A DNA stretch of 64,000 bases, taken from contig NZ_CP040128.1 of the NCBI RefSeq assembly GCF_007874125.1, positions 2,604,001 to 2,668,000 of the forward strand. Reading direction: 5' to 3'. The position numbers and the translations under genes were made by a program. Below the pieces are notes generated by a model. That model was not told where the DNA came from. It searched no databases and saw nothing but the letters and a program-made list of their open reading frames with translations. This document shows positions 18,458 through 27,818 of the stretch, one piece after another; the first letter of the stretch is position 1, and every line of letters begins with the position of its first letter. Source of the stretch: Noviherbaspirillum sp. UKPF54. GTDB lineage: Bacteria > Pseudomonadota > Gammaproteobacteria > Burkholderiales > Burkholderiaceae_D.

Positions 18458-19231
18458 ATGGCAGAAATCCGACTCGAAAAGAAGGACGTCGTCGCCACCG
18501 TCACGCTGTCCAACCCGCGCAAGCTCAACGCGATCAACGTGGCGATGTGGAATGCGCTGGCGCAGACCTTTGCCGCGCTGTCGGAGGATGACTCGCTGCG
18601 CTGCGTGATCGTGCGCGGCGACGGCCACAACTTCGCGGCCGGCGCCGACGTCGAGGAATTCTCGACCGTGCGCAACACGATGACGCAAGGCATGCGCTAT
18701 CACACCGAGACCATCGCGCAGGCGCTGGCGGCGATTTCGCAGTGCCGACATCCGACCATCGCCGCCATCGAGGGCGTGTGCGTCGGCGGCGGCCTCGAAA
18801 TCGCCTGTGCGTGCGACATACGCATTGCCGCGCCCACCGCACGCTTCGGCATCCCGATCAACCGCCTGGGGTTCCCGCTGGCGCCGGGCGAACTGCAATA
18901 CCTGCTGCAGCTGGCCGGCAAGGCGGTGGTACTGGAAATCCTGCTCGAAGGCCGGGTGTTCGGCGCCGCCGAAGCGAAAGACAAGGGCTTGGTGAACCGC
19001 GTGGCGGACGATGTCCCGGCGGAGGCGCGCAGGAGCGCGCAGCGCATCGCGCAGGGCGCGCCGCTGGCAGCGCGCATGAACAAGCAACTGGTGCGGCGCC
19101 TGGCGCCGATACCGCAGCCGTTGACCGAACAGGAACTGCACGAAGCATTCGCCTTCCTCGCGTCGCAGGATTACCGCGAGGGCGTGCAGACTTTCCTCAG
19201 CAAACGCAAGCCGGTTTTCTCGGGTAAATGA
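18458..19231 (+). CDS. Crotonase-family protein (enoyl-CoA hydratase/decarboxylase-like)
   Basis: 257 aa with a full crotonase fold: the N-terminal NPRKLNAINVAMWNAL, the CoA/oxyanion segments FAAGADVEEF and GVCVGGGLEIACACDIRIAA, and the C-terminal DYREGVQTFLSKRKPVFSGK. The first hydratase glutamate (in GGGLEIA) is present. The second, normally before GxxPGxGGTQ, is replaced: the region reads FGIPINRLGFPLAPGELQ. This resembles the PVNLGVP region of E. coli methylmalonyl-CoA decarboxylase more than true hydratases. It overlaps the malonyl-CoA synthetase gene by 4 nt (ATGA). A role in malonyl/methylmalonyl-CoA turnover is therefore inferred. Confidence 0.8.
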   Translation: MAEIRLEKKDVVATVTLSNPRKLNAINVAMWNALAQTFAALSEDDSLRCVIVRGDGHNFAAGADVEEFSTVRNTMTQGMRYHTETIAQALAAISQCRHPTIAAIEGVCVGGGLEIACACDIRIAAPTARFGIPINRLGFPLAPGELQYLLQLAGKAVVLEILLEGRVFGAAEAKDKGLVNRVADDVPAEARRSAQRIAQGAPLAARMNKQLVRRLAPIPQPLTEQELHEAFAFLASQDYREGVQTFLSKRKPVFSGK

Positions 19232-20736
19232 CAATGAACCTGTACTCCCTGTTCGAAGCGCATTTTCCGCAGGATCGGACCGCGTGCTGCATCGAGACGC
19301 ACGACGGCCTTTACTATTCATGGAACGACCTCGACCGCGCGACCGCGAAGCTGGCCAACCTGCTGGCCGGACTGAACCTGCCGGCAGGCGCACGCATCGC
19401 GGCGCAGGTCGACAAGTCGCCGGAAGCGCTGATGCTCTATCTGGCGACCATACGCGCCGGCTTCGTCTACTTGCCGCTGAATACGGCGTACCGTGCCGCG
19501 GAAATATCCTATTTCATCGATGACGCGGCGCCTTCGGTCGTCGTGTGTTCTCCGCAAAATTTCGGCTGGGTATCGCAAATCGCGTTCGCGGGCGGCACGA
19601 AGCATGTGTTTACACTCGGCGACGACCGCAGCGGCTCGCTGCTGGTGCGCGCTACGCACCAGTCCAACAGCTTCGACACCGTAGACAAGGACCCGGACGA
19701 GCTCGCCGCCATCCTCTACACTTCCGGCACCACCGGCCGCAGCAAGGGCGCAATGCTCACGCATCGCAACCTCGCGTCGAACGCCGAAGTCCTGCACGAC
19801 TACTGGCGCTGGCAAGCGGGCGACGTGCTGCTGCATGCGCTGCCGCTGTTCCATGTGCATGGTTTGTTCGTCGCGTCGCATGGCGCCCTGCTAAGCGGCA
19901 GCAAGATGATCTTCCTGCCGAAGTTCGACAGCGCCGAAGTGATCCGGCATCTGCCGCGTGCCACCGTGTTCATGGGCGTGCCGACCTATTACGTGCGGCT
20001 GCTGGCCGATCCCGCATTCGGGCGCGACGTATGCAGCAACATGCGGCTGTTCGTCTCGGGCTCGGCTCCGCTGCTGGCCGACACTTTCACCGAATTCGCA
20101 CAGCGCACCGGGCACACGATCCTCGAGCGCTACGGCATGAGCGAAACCACGATGCTGACCTCCAACCCATACGACGGCGAGCGCACCGGCGGCACGGTGG
20201 GCCTGCCTCTGCCGGGCGTCTCGGTGCGCGTGGTGAAAAGCGGCGGCACGCCGTGCGCGCCGGAGGAAATCGGCGACATCCAGGTCAAGGGGCCGAACGT
20301 GTTCAAGGGGTACTGGCGCATGCCGGAAAAGACTGCCGAGGAATTCACGCAGGACGGCTATTTCCAGACCGGCGACGTGGGCAAGTTCGACGCCCGCGGC
20401 TACCTGTCCATCGTCGGGCGCAGCAAGGATCTGATCATCACCGGCGGCTACAACGTCTATCCGAAGGAGGTCGAAGCGGTCATCGACGACATCGACAGCG
20501 TGGTCGAGTCGGCCGTGATCGGCGTGCCGCACCAGGACTTCGGCGAGGCGGTCACTGCGGTGGTGGTCGTGAAGCCCGATTCGACCGTTTCCGAGGTCGA
20601 CGTGCTGGCCTACCTGAAGGAACGTCTCGCCAACTTCAAGGTTCCCAAGCGCGTGCACTTCGTGCCCGACCTGCCGCGCAACGCGATGGGCAAGGTGCAA
20701 AAGAACGTGCTGCGCGAACGGTTCGCCGGCAGCTGA
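19228..20736 (+). CDS. matB: Malonyl-CoA synthetase (acyl-CoA ligase)
   Basis: ANL-superfamily ligase that activates malonate (or methylmalonate) with ATP and CoA. 502 aa. Motifs are LYTSGTTGRSKGAMLTHRN (P-loop), RYGMSETTMLTSNPYDGERT, which is distinctive of MatB rather than generic acyl-CoA ligases, TGDVGKFDARGYLSIVGRSK and the catalytic Lys in PRNAMGKVQKN. Its ATG overlaps the stop codon of the crotonase gene, so the two are probably coupled. No matA decarboxylase or matC transporter lies next to it. The convergent TauE/SafE permease gene ends 7 bp away. Confidence 0.9.
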   Translation: MTMNLYSLFEAHFPQDRTACCIETHDGLYYSWNDLDRATAKLANLLAGLNLPAGARIAAQVDKSPEALMLYLATIRAGFVYLPLNTAYRAAEISYFIDDAAPSVVVCSPQNFGWVSQIAFAGGTKHVFTLGDDRSGSLLVRATHQSNSFDTVDKDPDELAAILYTSGTTGRSKGAMLTHRNLASNAEVLHDYWRWQAGDVLLHALPLFHVHGLFVASHGALLSGSKMIFLPKFDSAEVIRHLPRATVFMGVPTYYVRLLADPAFGRDVCSNMRLFVSGSAPLLADTFTEFAQRTGHTILERYGMSETTMLTSNPYDGERTGGTVGLPLPGVSVRVVKSGGTPCAPEEIGDIQVKGPNVFKGYWRMPEKTAEEFTQDGYFQTGDVGKFDARGYLSIVGRSKDLIITGGYNVYPKEVEAVIDDIDSVVESAVIGVPHQDFGEAVTAVVVVKPDSTVSEVDVLAYLKERLANFKVPKRVHFVPDLPRNAMGKVQKNVLRERFAGS

Positions 20737-20742
20737 AGCGGC

Positions 20743-21546
20743 TTACCCGAAGGCCTTGTACAGCATGTACGAGGCCAGCGAATACAGCAGGAGCGCGAAC
20801 ACCTTTTTCAGGGTTTTGACCGGCAGGCTGTGCGCGGTCTTCGCACCCAGCGACGCGGTGCTGACGCTGGCCAGCGAAATCACCAGCAGCGCCGGCAGGT
20901 AAATGAAGCCGAGCGACGAGGCCGGCAAATCCGCCACCTTCATGCCGAAGTAGACGTTCGACAGCGTGCCGGCCAGCGCGATCGGAAAGCCGAGCGCGGC
21001 GCTGGTGGCCACCGCATTGTGAATCTTGACGTTACACCAGGTCATGAACGGCACCGACACGAAGCCGCCGCCGGCGCCCACCAGGCCCGCCAGCACGCCG
21101 ATGGCGCCGCCTGCGGCGAACATGCCCGGCGCCTGAGGCAACTGGCGCGCAGCCGCAGGCTTTTTATCGAGCAGCATCTGGGTGCCGGAAAATGCCACGA
21201 ATACCGCGAATGCCAGAGCCAGCGTCGACGAATTCAAGTGTGCGCCGATCCACGGCCCGATCCATGAACCGATCAGGATGCCTGGCGCCAGCAGCTTCAC
21301 CACCGGCCACAACACCGCGCGGCGCGCATGATGCGCGCGCACGGAAGAGATCGAGGTGAACATGATGGTCGCCAGCGACGTGGCGATCGCCATGTGGACG
21401 ATATGCTCCTGCGGGAACCCCTTCGCCGCGAAGAGCATCGTCATGAACGGCACCAGCAGCATGCCGCCGCCGACGCCGAGCAAGCCGGCGGCAAATCCGA
21501 CCGCGGCGCCCAGCGCGAGCAGCGCGGCCACGAGCGAGATATCCAT
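20743..21546 (-). CDS. TauE/SafE-family membrane permease
   Basis: 267 aa with about eight membrane segments and the two internal-repeat signatures GLLGVGGGMLLVPFMT (N-half) and GLVGAGGGFVSVPFMTW (C-half) of the TauE/SafE sulfite/sulfonate exporter family. Members export sulfite, sulfoacetate or related organic anions. The substrate here is unknown. It converges on matB with only 6 bp between them. Confidence 0.9.
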   Translation of the reverse strand: MDISLVAALLALGAAVGFAAGLLGVGGGMLLVPFMTMLFAAKGFPQEHIVHMAIATSLATIMFTSISSVRAHHARRAVLWPVVKLLAPGILIGSWIGPWIGAHLNSSTLALAFAVFVAFSGTQMLLDKKPAAARQLPQAPGMFAAGGAIGVLAGLVGAGGGFVSVPFMTWCNVKIHNAVATSAALGFPIALAGTLSNVYFGMKVADLPASSLGFIYLPALLVISLASVSTASLGAKTAHSLPVKTLKKVFALLLYSLASYMLYKAFG

Positions 21547-21563
21547 GTGAAATTTTTCTCAGT

Positions 21564-22022
21564 TCAACTAAGTTGCCGGATGATACACCGCCATTCCTCG
21601 GGCGTGACCGCCGTGATGGAAAGGCGGTTGCCGCGCCGAAGGACTTGCATGTCCGCCAACTCGGGATGCGCTCGCAATTCGGCCAGCGTCAACAACCTTG
21701 TTTTCCTAGTGGCGCGCACATCGACCAGCATCCAGCGCGGATTCTCGCGCGAAGCCTTAGGGTCGAAATATTTGCTCTTCGGATCGAACTGCGTGCCGTC
21801 CGGATAAGGCGTGCTGGCCACCTCAGCCAGCCCTGCTATGCCGGGCTCGGCGCAGCTGGAGTGATAGAACAGCACACCGTCGCCGACATGCATCGCATCG
21901 CACATGAAATTACGCGCCTGATAGTTGCGCACGCCAACCCAAGCCACTGTCTGGCCGGGCGCGGCGAGCACATCGTCGATGCTTGCTTCATCCGGTTCGG
22001 ATTTCATCAGCCAGTACTGCAT
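21564..22022 (-). CDS. EVE domain protein
   Basis: 152 aa from the ATG at 22022 (MQYWLMKSEPDEAS). A longer reading from 22082 exists, but its first 20 codons come from the 6S RNA terminator hairpin and have no coding character. The whole protein is one EVE domain, a PUA-like fold, with WVGVRNYQARNFMCDAM and GDGVLFYHSSC. EVE domains bind modified bases such as 5-methylcytosine derivatives in other proteins. The stand-alone bacterial form is of uncertain function. It follows the 6S RNA gene on the same strand. Confidence 0.93.
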   Translation of the reverse strand: MQYWLMKSEPDEASIDDVLAAPGQTVAWVGVRNYQARNFMCDAMHVGDGVLFYHSSCAEPGIAGLAEVASTPYPDGTQFDPKSKYFDPKASRENPRWMLVDVRATRKTRLLTLAELRAHPELADMQVLRRGNRLSITAVTPEEWRCIIRQLS

Positions 22023-22064
22023 AGTCGGGAAGATCGCGTGAGTCGATCGCGGCAAACGGCGCGC

Positions 22065-22098
22065 ATAAAAAAGCGGCTGCACGAATGCAGCCGCTTGT
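22065..22098 (-). terminator. 6S RNA terminator
   Basis: On the minus strand AAGCGGCTGC-ATTCGT-GCAGCCGCTT is a perfect 10-bp stem followed by six T. It lies directly behind the 6S RNA 3' end and before the EVE gene. Confidence 0.9.
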
Positions 22099-22102
22099 GA
22101 AT

Positions 22103-22280
22103 TAGTCCCGCCTGTGCCGTCTTTGCCGGCATCCCGAACCTAGCGGTTCAAGGTGGTCACAGTTAGTTCAATTTCGGGTTCATCGGACTAGCGACGAAGC
22201 GCGCCCATCAAACAAAATTCCGCGACCTATGCTCACATATTGGTTCAAGGAATATATGGCAATCGCGAACACGGCAGGAG
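22103..22280 (-). ncRNA. ssrS: 6S RNA
   Basis: About 178 nt, close to the 184 nt of E. coli 6S RNA. Its 3' half contains CACCTTGAACCGCTAGGTTC and then GGCACAGGCGGG, matching the E. coli pattern CCTTGAACCaagGGTTC followed by the 3' closing stem. The 5' segment CCTCCTGCCGTGTT can pair with the 3' ACGGCACAGGCGGG to close the long hairpin that mimics an open promoter and binds sigma-70 RNA polymerase. A promoter lies just upstream and a terminator just downstream. The location between zapA and the EVE gene is the conserved proteobacterial context. The ends are predicted to within a few nt. Confidence 0.92.
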
Positions 22281-22286
22281 GTTTTT

Positions 22287-22314
22287 AGTGTACCTGAATC
22301 AGGCTGTATGTCAA
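22287..22314 (-). promoter_or_regulatory. 6S RNA promoter (TTGACA, 16 bp, TACACT)
   Basis: On the minus strand a perfect -35 TTGACA (22314-22309) and TACACT (22292-22287) are separated by 16 bp. Transcription should start near 22280, in agreement with the predicted 6S RNA 5' end. Confidence 0.85.
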
Positions 22315-22348
22315 AGGCTTTGAGCGCTTTTCGACAAAACTTTTCTGT

Positions 22349-22660
22349 TCAAAAAAGGTTTTCCTGCGGTGCCAGCGCAACGTCAATCACGGCATGCATT
22401 GCCGCAATTTTTTGATTGATTTCGGCCAGCGTCATGTCGGCGAACGGCCCTTCCGCGGACTTTGTCGCCAGCAGTTCGGCCGCGATGCCCAGCGCCGCCA
22501 TCACCGCGATGCGGTCGTTGCCCTTGATCTTTCCGGCGTCGCGGATCGCGCACATTTTCTCGTCGAGATAAGCGACGGCTTCGCGCAATGCCGACTCCTC
22601 GCCTTCCCTGCACGCGAGCTTGTAGGCCTGTCCCATGATCGACACGTCGAGCTGGATCAT
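22349..22660 (-). CDS. zapA: Cell division protein ZapA
   Basis: 103 aa. ZapA bundles FtsZ filaments at the division ring. The sequence starts MIQLDVSIMGQAYKLACREGEE and contains the typical LREAVAYLDEKMCAIRDAGKIKGNDRIAVMAAL region followed by a C-terminal coiled coil. Its first bases overlap the end of the upstream zapB-like gene by 4 nt. The 6S RNA promoter begins about 35 bp after its stop codon. Confidence 0.94.
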   Translation of the reverse strand: MIQLDVSIMGQAYKLACREGEESALREAVAYLDEKMCAIRDAGKIKGNDRIAVMAALGIAAELLATKSAEGPFADMTLAEINQKIAAMHAVIDVALAPQENLF

Positions 22661-22872
22661 ACCGCCTCCTCGCTTTCATGCGATGCCGGGATTTTTTCCA
22701 GCAGTAAGGCGACGCGTTGATACGCCTCGTGAATGCGCCGCGACAGATCCGCGTTCTCGGAGGTAAGCGAAGCCAACGTCAAGCGCAGATCGGCATTTTC
22801 ACGGCGCAAGGACTGCGCCAGCTCAGCCAGCTGGTCGACTTTTTCGGAGAGTTGATGAAATTCGGAAAGCAT
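22657..22872 (-). CDS. ZapB-like coiled-coil cell division protein
   Basis: 71 aa from the ATG at 22872 (MLSEFHQLSEKVDQLAELAQ). Almost the whole protein is a heptad coiled coil (LRRENADLRLTLASLTSENA), like ZapB and the TIGR02449 family. A longer reading to 22944 adds a poorly conserved leader. It overlaps zapA by 4 nt, consistent with joint production of FtsZ-ring factors. Confidence 0.88.
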   Translation of the reverse strand: MLSEFHQLSEKVDQLAELAQSLRRENADLRLTLASLTSENADLSRRIHEAYQRVALLLEKIPASHESEEAV

Positions 22873-22966
22873 CCCGCAACTATAGTGGGGCAACTGAATT
22901 TGCGTCAACAGATTCAACGGGTTAAAGCGGCTTTTTGAAGACAAGTATTACATTGTTCTTAACCAC

Positions 22967-22995
22967 TTGCATCGGAACGCGCTAGCCAATAAAAT
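22967..22995 (+). promoter_or_regulatory. tRNA-Ala promoter (TTGCAT, 17 bp, TAAAAT)
   Basis: The -35 TTGCAT (22967-22972) and -10 TAAAAT (22990-22995) are spaced 17 bp and end 10 nt before the tRNA 5' end. Confidence 0.82.
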
Positions 22996-23005
22996 CCTTC
23001 GTTAT

Positions 23006-23081
<76 letters not shown>

Positions 23082-23473
23082 AGTAATCCTAATAAATTCA
23101 AGGATTTACGACATCCCCTTTTAGTTCCTCGCGCTTCTTTTCCCTTGATTGATTACATTTTCGTGTGATTAGAGTGTAACTACGCACAAGCAGTCTCCTT
23201 ACGAGTGCCTAAATCACACTACCATGCACAGCCCCGCGTTTACAGGTCTCGACGGACGTGTTTTGTTACCCTTGAGATATGTTCTGGGGCTCATTTTATT
23301 AGCATAAGAGAAGGCGGCTCTCGGTAATATTTACTCTCTTGCCGCTCCTCGCTGCGCCCTCTTCTTGCGCTCGCATACACCAGTTGCAAGAGAATCTCAG
23401 CAAGCCCGCCCTGAACCCGCGGGCTGTCAAGAACTTGCTTTGCCACCATAGCAGTCGTCAAGTTGAAGCAGCA
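23082..23473. other. AT-rich spacer between tRNA-Ala and the polysaccharide locus
   Basis: No credible gene. It begins with a weak hairpin (AATCCT...AGGATT, 23085-23106) without a T-run, then CAAGGATTTACG and TTTCGTGTGATTAGAGTGTAAC, the latter reminiscent of sequences seen beside integrase genes at tRNA loci. A GC hairpin AGCCCGC...GCGGGCT (23403-23425) lies behind wbpE but lacks a T-run. Base composition is more AT-rich than on either side. Confidence 0.45.
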
Positions 23474-24565
23474 CTAACAACGGATCTGGCTCAACACGGA
23501 CTCCGCGATATAGCGCACCACATTGGGTTGCATGTACGGGCCCATCGGCAGGCTGATCACTCTTCTTGCCATATCCACTGCTACTGGAAATTGGTCCTCA
23601 TCGCCGAACTGCGCATACGCAGGTTGCAAGGGGATCGGTATCGGATAATGCACAGCCGTCGGGATTTCCCTCTCTCTCAGGGCTGCCTGCACCGCTTCAC
23701 GGTTTTCCACCCCAATGGTGTACTGCGCAAATGCGCTCTCGTAGCCGGAATCCCGACGATTCCTCCAAACCCGGTTTCCGAACAATTCGTCGTACAGTGC
23801 GCCGATCTTCCGCCGCTGCTCCAGCTCCCAGTCAAAGCGTTCCAGTTTGGCCAGAACGACAGCGCATTGGAGCGTATCCATGCGGCCGCCGACTCCGATA
23901 CGGGAATGGACATAACGGCGCGATTGCCCATGAACGCGAATCTCGCGCATGACCTGGGCGAGTTCGCCGTCGCTGGTGAAGATCGCGCCGCCATCGCCGT
24001 AACAGCCGAGCGGTTTGCTGGGGAAGAAACTGGTACAGCCGATCGTGGAAAGATTAGCGCTCTTTCTCCCCTTGTAAGTAGCGCCTAGACTCTGAGCCGC
24101 ATCTTCAATGACGACCAGGCCATGCTTGTTCGCAATGTCATTGACCCGGTCCATGTCGGCCGGTTTCCCGTAGAGCGAGACCGGCATGATTGCCCGGGTC
24201 TTGGACGTGATCTTCGTCTCGATCAGGTCGACGTCGATATTGCAGGACTCAGGCTCGATATCGACAAAAACCGGCTTTGCGCCAAGCAGTGCAATCACTT
24301 CAGCCGCTGCGATGAAAGAAAAAGCGGTAGTGATGACTTCGTCGCCCTCTCCGACGCCGACCGCCATGAGCGAAATCAGCAGGGCCTCGGTTCCGGATGC
24401 AACGGTAATGCAATGGCTAGCACCGGTGTACTCGGCCAAGCGGCTTTCCAGTTCATGTACCTCCGGGCCCATGATGTACTGCCCATGATCCAGAACGGTC
24501 TGAATGCGTTCGTCGATGCTTTTTTTCAGTTCTTGATATTGCGTCTTGAGATCGATGAATTCCAT
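23474..24565 (-). CDS. wbpE: UDP-3-keto-GlcNAcA aminotransferase (DegT family)
   Basis: PLP-dependent sugar aminotransferase that converts the UDP-3-keto intermediate to UDP-GlcNAc3NA. 363 aa from the ATG at 24565 (MEFIDLKTQYQELKKSIDE). Longer upstream readings overlap wbpD and are unlikely. DegT/DnrJ signatures are present: ITVASGTEALLISLMAVGVG, VVIEDAAQSLGATYKGRK and the PLP lysine in FFPSKPLGCYGDGGA. No strong Shine-Dalgarno is seen, so translation may be coupled to wbpD, which ends 16 nt earlier. It is the last gene of the wbpA-B-D-E unit. Confidence 0.9.
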   Translation of the reverse strand: MEFIDLKTQYQELKKSIDERIQTVLDHGQYIMGPEVHELESRLAEYTGASHCITVASGTEALLISLMAVGVGEGDEVITTAFSFIAAAEVIALLGAKPVFVDIEPESCNIDVDLIETKITSKTRAIMPVSLYGKPADMDRVNDIANKHGLVVIEDAAQSLGATYKGRKSANLSTIGCTSFFPSKPLGCYGDGGAIFTSDGELAQVMREIRVHGQSRRYVHSRIGVGGRMDTLQCAVVLAKLERFDWELEQRRKIGALYDELFGNRVWRNRRDSGYESAFAQYTIGVENREAVQAALREREIPTAVHYPIPIPLQPAYAQFGDEDQFPVAVDMARRVISLPMGPYMQPNVVRYIAESVLSQIRC

Positions 24566-24581
24566 TTTTCGGAGAATGTCG

Positions 24582-25172
24582 TTATTGATCCGATGTTCCG
24601 ACGAGTGTGCAAACGCCATCCCGCAGGACATATTGTTCGCCCGTGTGCGGGCATATCGCTTCGCCATTGCCGGCGACCGGGAGCTCTAGCCGTTCGCCAT
24701 AGCGACTCATCCATCCGATTTTCCGCGCAGGAACGCCTGCCATCAGCGCAAAATCGGGCACATCGCGGTTGACCACCGCACCGGCGGCGACAAAGGCATA
24801 TTTACCCACGGTGACACCGCAAATGATCGTCGCATTGGCGCACAGCGTTGCGCCTCGCCTGATCAGCGTCTTTCGGTATTGGTCCTTGCGCGCCACTTCG
24901 GAACGCGGGTTATACACGTTGGTAAAGACCATGCTTGGTCCGCAAAAGACATCACTCTCTATCGTGACGGCATCGTAGACGGAGACGTTATTCTGTATCT
25001 TGACGTTATTGCCGATCTCGACGTCATTGCCCACGTAGACGTTCTGCCCCAACGAACAGTTGTCGCCTATGCGCGCGCCCGCGCATACATGGGAAAAGTG
25101 CCAGACGCGTGTGCCCCTCCCTATCTCCGCGCCTTTGTCGACAATTGCCGTTGGATGAATCTCGATGTCCAT
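24582..25172 (-). CDS. wbpD: UDP-GlcNAc3NA 3-N-acetyltransferase (left-handed beta helix)
   Basis: 196 aa from the ATG at 25172 ([20 protein letters not shown]), one nt after the wbpB stop codon. Hexapeptide repeats run through most of the protein ([31 protein letters not shown] and others), giving the trimeric beta-helix acyltransferase fold. The segment [20 protein letters not shown] is typical of WbpD/WlbB enzymes. It acetylates the 3-amino group made by WbpE to give UDP-2,3-diacetamido-2,3-dideoxy-glucuronic acid. Confidence 0.92.
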   Translation of the reverse strand: MDIEIHPTAIVDKGAEIGRGTRVWHFSHVCAGARIGDNCSLGQNVYVGNDVEIGNNVKIQNNVSVYDAVTIESDVFCGPSMVFTNVYNPRSEVARKDQYRKTLIRRGATLCANATIICGVTVGKYAFVAAGAVVNRDVPDFALMAGVPARKIGWMSRYGERLELPVAGNGEAICPHTGEQYVLRDGVCTLVGTSDQ

Positions 25173-25173
25173 C

Positions 25174-26247
25174 TCAGTATTCCAGTGGCAATGCAACACG
25201 TTTTCCGTCTCTGGCAGACAGATAGGTCGCAATCAGGATCTCAAGAGTTTTCAGGCCCTCCCGCCCGTCCGTTTCCGGCTCGACCTCGCCGCGCAGCACC
25301 CTGATGACGTTTTCATAGTATTGAATGTGCCCGAAACCATAGACAGAATCGGTTGCGTAGCTGGACTCCTTGACTCTTTCATTTTCTTCAGCCTCAGACG
25401 CATCGGCGAATTCCCAGTGGTCTATCTGGTTAAGCGCCACCCCTCCTATGCGAACCGTTCCTCGTTCACCCAGAACAGTGATGCTTCCCTCGAAATTTTT
25501 CTGGTAAGCCAGCATGGTCACGTTGACGGATCCCAGCGCGCCGTTACGCCATCGCAGGCTCATCACCCCGGTATCTTCGACCTCGATATCCCGTTCCAGC
25601 GTCGCGGTATACGCTTGCAGGCTTTCGACCGGGCCAATGAGCCAGTTCAGCAGGTCTACATAATGGCTTGCCTGATTCATGAATGCACCGCCATCGTATT
25701 CCCATGTGCCGCGCCACACGGCGCTATCGTAATACTCCTGCGGGCGTGTCCAGAACACATTCAGGTTAACCATGTGTATCCGACCAAAGCGCTTCTTCTC
25801 GATTGCCTGTTTCAGGTATCGAAGGGTAGCGTTGCGGCGGTTCTGTTTCACCACGAACAAACGTACGTGCGCATCATCGCATGCAGTAACCATGCGCTTT
25901 CCGTCATCCCATCGGGTCGCCATCGGCTTTTCGGTAATCACATGCCTTCCCGACTGTGCAACCTTGATTGCCTGGCACGGATGCAGACCTGACGGAGTGG
26001 TCAGGATAACGGCGTCTGCCTTGCAATCCGCAAGCATCGTGTCGAGACTACGGTAAGGGGTGGCGCCGGTCAGTTCGGCAGCCCGTTCCAGCGCCTCCGA
26101 TTCGATATCGCAGATGCCGACCAGTCTGCAAGAGTCGCCGTGATGCTTGATCGCGCTGAAATGATTTCTTGCGATCCTGCCGCAACCAACCAGCGCGAAG
26201 CGGATTTCACGATCGGTAATCCGTTTGCCAAACGCAGACGATATCAT
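25174..26247 (-). CDS. wbpB: UDP-GlcNAcA 3-dehydrogenase (Gfo/Idh/MocA family)
   Basis: 357 aa from the ATG at 26247, preceded by GGGAGG at good spacing. A GTG at 26268 overlapping the wbpA stop is the alternative. The Rossmann motif [11 protein letters not shown] and the catalytic EKP motif ([17 protein letters not shown]) are seen, with the C-terminal oxidoreductase sheet domain. It oxidises C3 of UDP-GlcNAcA, the substrate for WbpE. In P. aeruginosa the WbpB/WbpE pair recycles NAD with 2-oxoglutarate. The same coupling is likely here. Confidence 0.92.
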   Translation of the reverse strand: MISSAFGKRITDREIRFALVGCGRIARNHFSAIKHHGDSCRLVGICDIESEALERAAELTGATPYRSLDTMLADCKADAVILTTPSGLHPCQAIKVAQSGRHVITEKPMATRWDDGKRMVTACDDAHVRLFVVKQNRRNATLRYLKQAIEKKRFGRIHMVNLNVFWTRPQEYYDSAVWRGTWEYDGGAFMNQASHYVDLLNWLIGPVESLQAYTATLERDIEVEDTGVMSLRWRNGALGSVNVTMLAYQKNFEGSITVLGERGTVRIGGVALNQIDHWEFADASEAEENERVKESSYATDSVYGFGHIQYYENVIRVLRGEVEPETDGREGLKTLEILIATYLSARDGKRVALPLEY

Positions 26248-26264
26248 GTGTGCCTCCCTCTCTG

Positions 26265-27653
26265 TCACGACTTGACCACGTTGGCCAGTTTGTCCAGGTA
26301 AACGCCCCGAGTATCGACAATCAGCTTCGCGTGTTTCTGGATCAGATCGTAGTCAAACGCACTGTGATTGGTCGCCAGAAGAAGCAAGTCATAGGAGGCG
26401 ATGGATTCACGCGTCAGTTCAACGCTATTGAGCATGAAATGGTGCGCGCGCATCTTGGGAAAAATCGGCACGTGGGGATCGGAATAGGCGACTTCCGCCC
26501 CTTTTTTTTGCAGGAGCTCCATCAGTTTTATTGATGGGGATTCGCGCATGTCGTCCACGTCTTTCTTGTACGCGATACCGAGCACCAATATCCTGCTGCC
26601 GTTGATGGACTTGCCGCAGGAATTCAAGGCATCGGCAACCTTGTTGGCAACCCATTGCGGCATGTCGTTGTTGATTTCCCCGGCCAACTCGATAAAACGC
26701 GTATGCACACCATATTGGCGGGCCTTCCATGTCAGGTAAAAAGGGTCGATCGGGATGCAATGCCCGCCCAGGCCCGGCCCCGGGAAATAAGGCGTAAAAC
26801 CGAATGGCTTGGTCGCTGCGGCATGAATGACTTCATAAATATCGATATCCATCTTGTCCGCGATGATTTTCATCTCATTGACAAGACCAATATTGACGGC
26901 ACGATGGATGTTTTCCAGCAGCTTGGTCAGCTCCGCGGTGCGGGTGGAACGGACCGGGACCACTCTTTCCACCGCCGCGCCGTATAACGCGATGCCGGCC
27001 TGCTGGCAGGCTGGAGTGACGCCGCCGCATATCTTGGGGATGGCGCGCGTGTTGAACTCGGAATTTCCCGGGTCTTCGCGCTCGGGCGAGTACACCAGAA
27101 AAACCTCTTCGCCTATCTTCAAGCCCTGCGCTTCGATCCGCGGCAGCAGCTCTTCTTCTGTCGTCCCCGGATAGGTCGTGCTTTCCAGCGACATGATTTG
27201 CCCCGGCCGCATATACGGCACCAGCGCATCGGCCGTGTTCAGTATGAAACTCAGGTCAGGTTCGCGATAAGCGTTAAGCGGAGTCGGAACGCAGATGATC
27301 AGCGCATCCGGTTCGGACGCGCGCGAAAAATCAGTGGTCGCTTCAAATCCGGCACTGCGCGCCTGCTGAATCGATTTCGAACGGATGTGCTCGATGTAGC
27401 TCTGCCCTTGGTTCAACTTTTCGACCTTTTCCGCATCGATATCGAAACCGATCACCTTGAATCCTGTCCCGGCATAGGTCAACATCAGTGGCAAGCCGAC
27501 GTAGCCGAGGCCGACTATGCCGATGGTCGCCCTGCGGTTTTCAAAGGAGGAAATCAGTCTTTTCAGGATGGCCGCTTCGTGACCCGGTTGCATCGGGTCG
27601 TTATCGGTATTACTGGCATTTTTTTCTGCAACAGGAGTTTCAGAATATTGCAT
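26265..27653 (-). CDS. wbpA: UDP-GlcNAc 6-dehydrogenase
   Basis: 462 aa from the ATG at 27653, which has AAAGG 6 nt upstream (a TTG two codons earlier is less likely). It oxidises UDP-GlcNAc to UDP-GlcNAcA in two NAD steps. Motifs are [18 protein letters not shown] (NAD), the central [18 protein letters not shown] and the catalytic cysteine in [14 protein letters not shown]. It is the first gene of wbpA-B-D-E. It has a leader of about 160 nt behind a promoter of the shared polysaccharide type (27819-27870). Confidence 0.94.
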   Translation of the reverse strand: MQYSETPVAEKNASNTDNDPMQPGHEAAILKRLISSFENRRATIGIVGLGYVGLPLMLTYAGTGFKVIGFDIDAEKVEKLNQGQSYIEHIRSKSIQQARSAGFEATTDFSRASEPDALIICVPTPLNAYREPDLSFILNTADALVPYMRPGQIMSLESTTYPGTTEEELLPRIEAQGLKIGEEVFLVYSPEREDPGNSEFNTRAIPKICGGVTPACQQAGIALYGAAVERVVPVRSTRTAELTKLLENIHRAVNIGLVNEMKIIADKMDIDIYEVIHAAATKPFGFTPYFPGPGLGGHCIPIDPFYLTWKARQYGVHTRFIELAGEINNDMPQWVANKVADALNSCGKSINGSRILVLGIAYKKDVDDMRESPSIKLMELLQKKGAEVAYSDPHVPIFPKMRAHHFMLNSVELTRESIASYDLLLLATNHSAFDYDLIQKHAKLIVDTRGVYLDKLANVVKS

Positions 27654-27818
27654 GCGCAACCTTTCATTTTCGGTGGCTCTGCGTCGACCTGCGATGGCGC
27701 TCTCCTTACGACGCGCACTTCAGTACATGCCGGACGAGCCATGATTGGCATGTTCCGAGTCGATGACATGCCGTACAGATTCCAACGCCGCTATCTGCTG
27801 CAGATCTTCCCTCGGCAC

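Noticed and set aside
23403..23425. Terminator for the wbpABDE unit
   Set aside because: A GC hairpin is present but no T-run follows on the minus strand.
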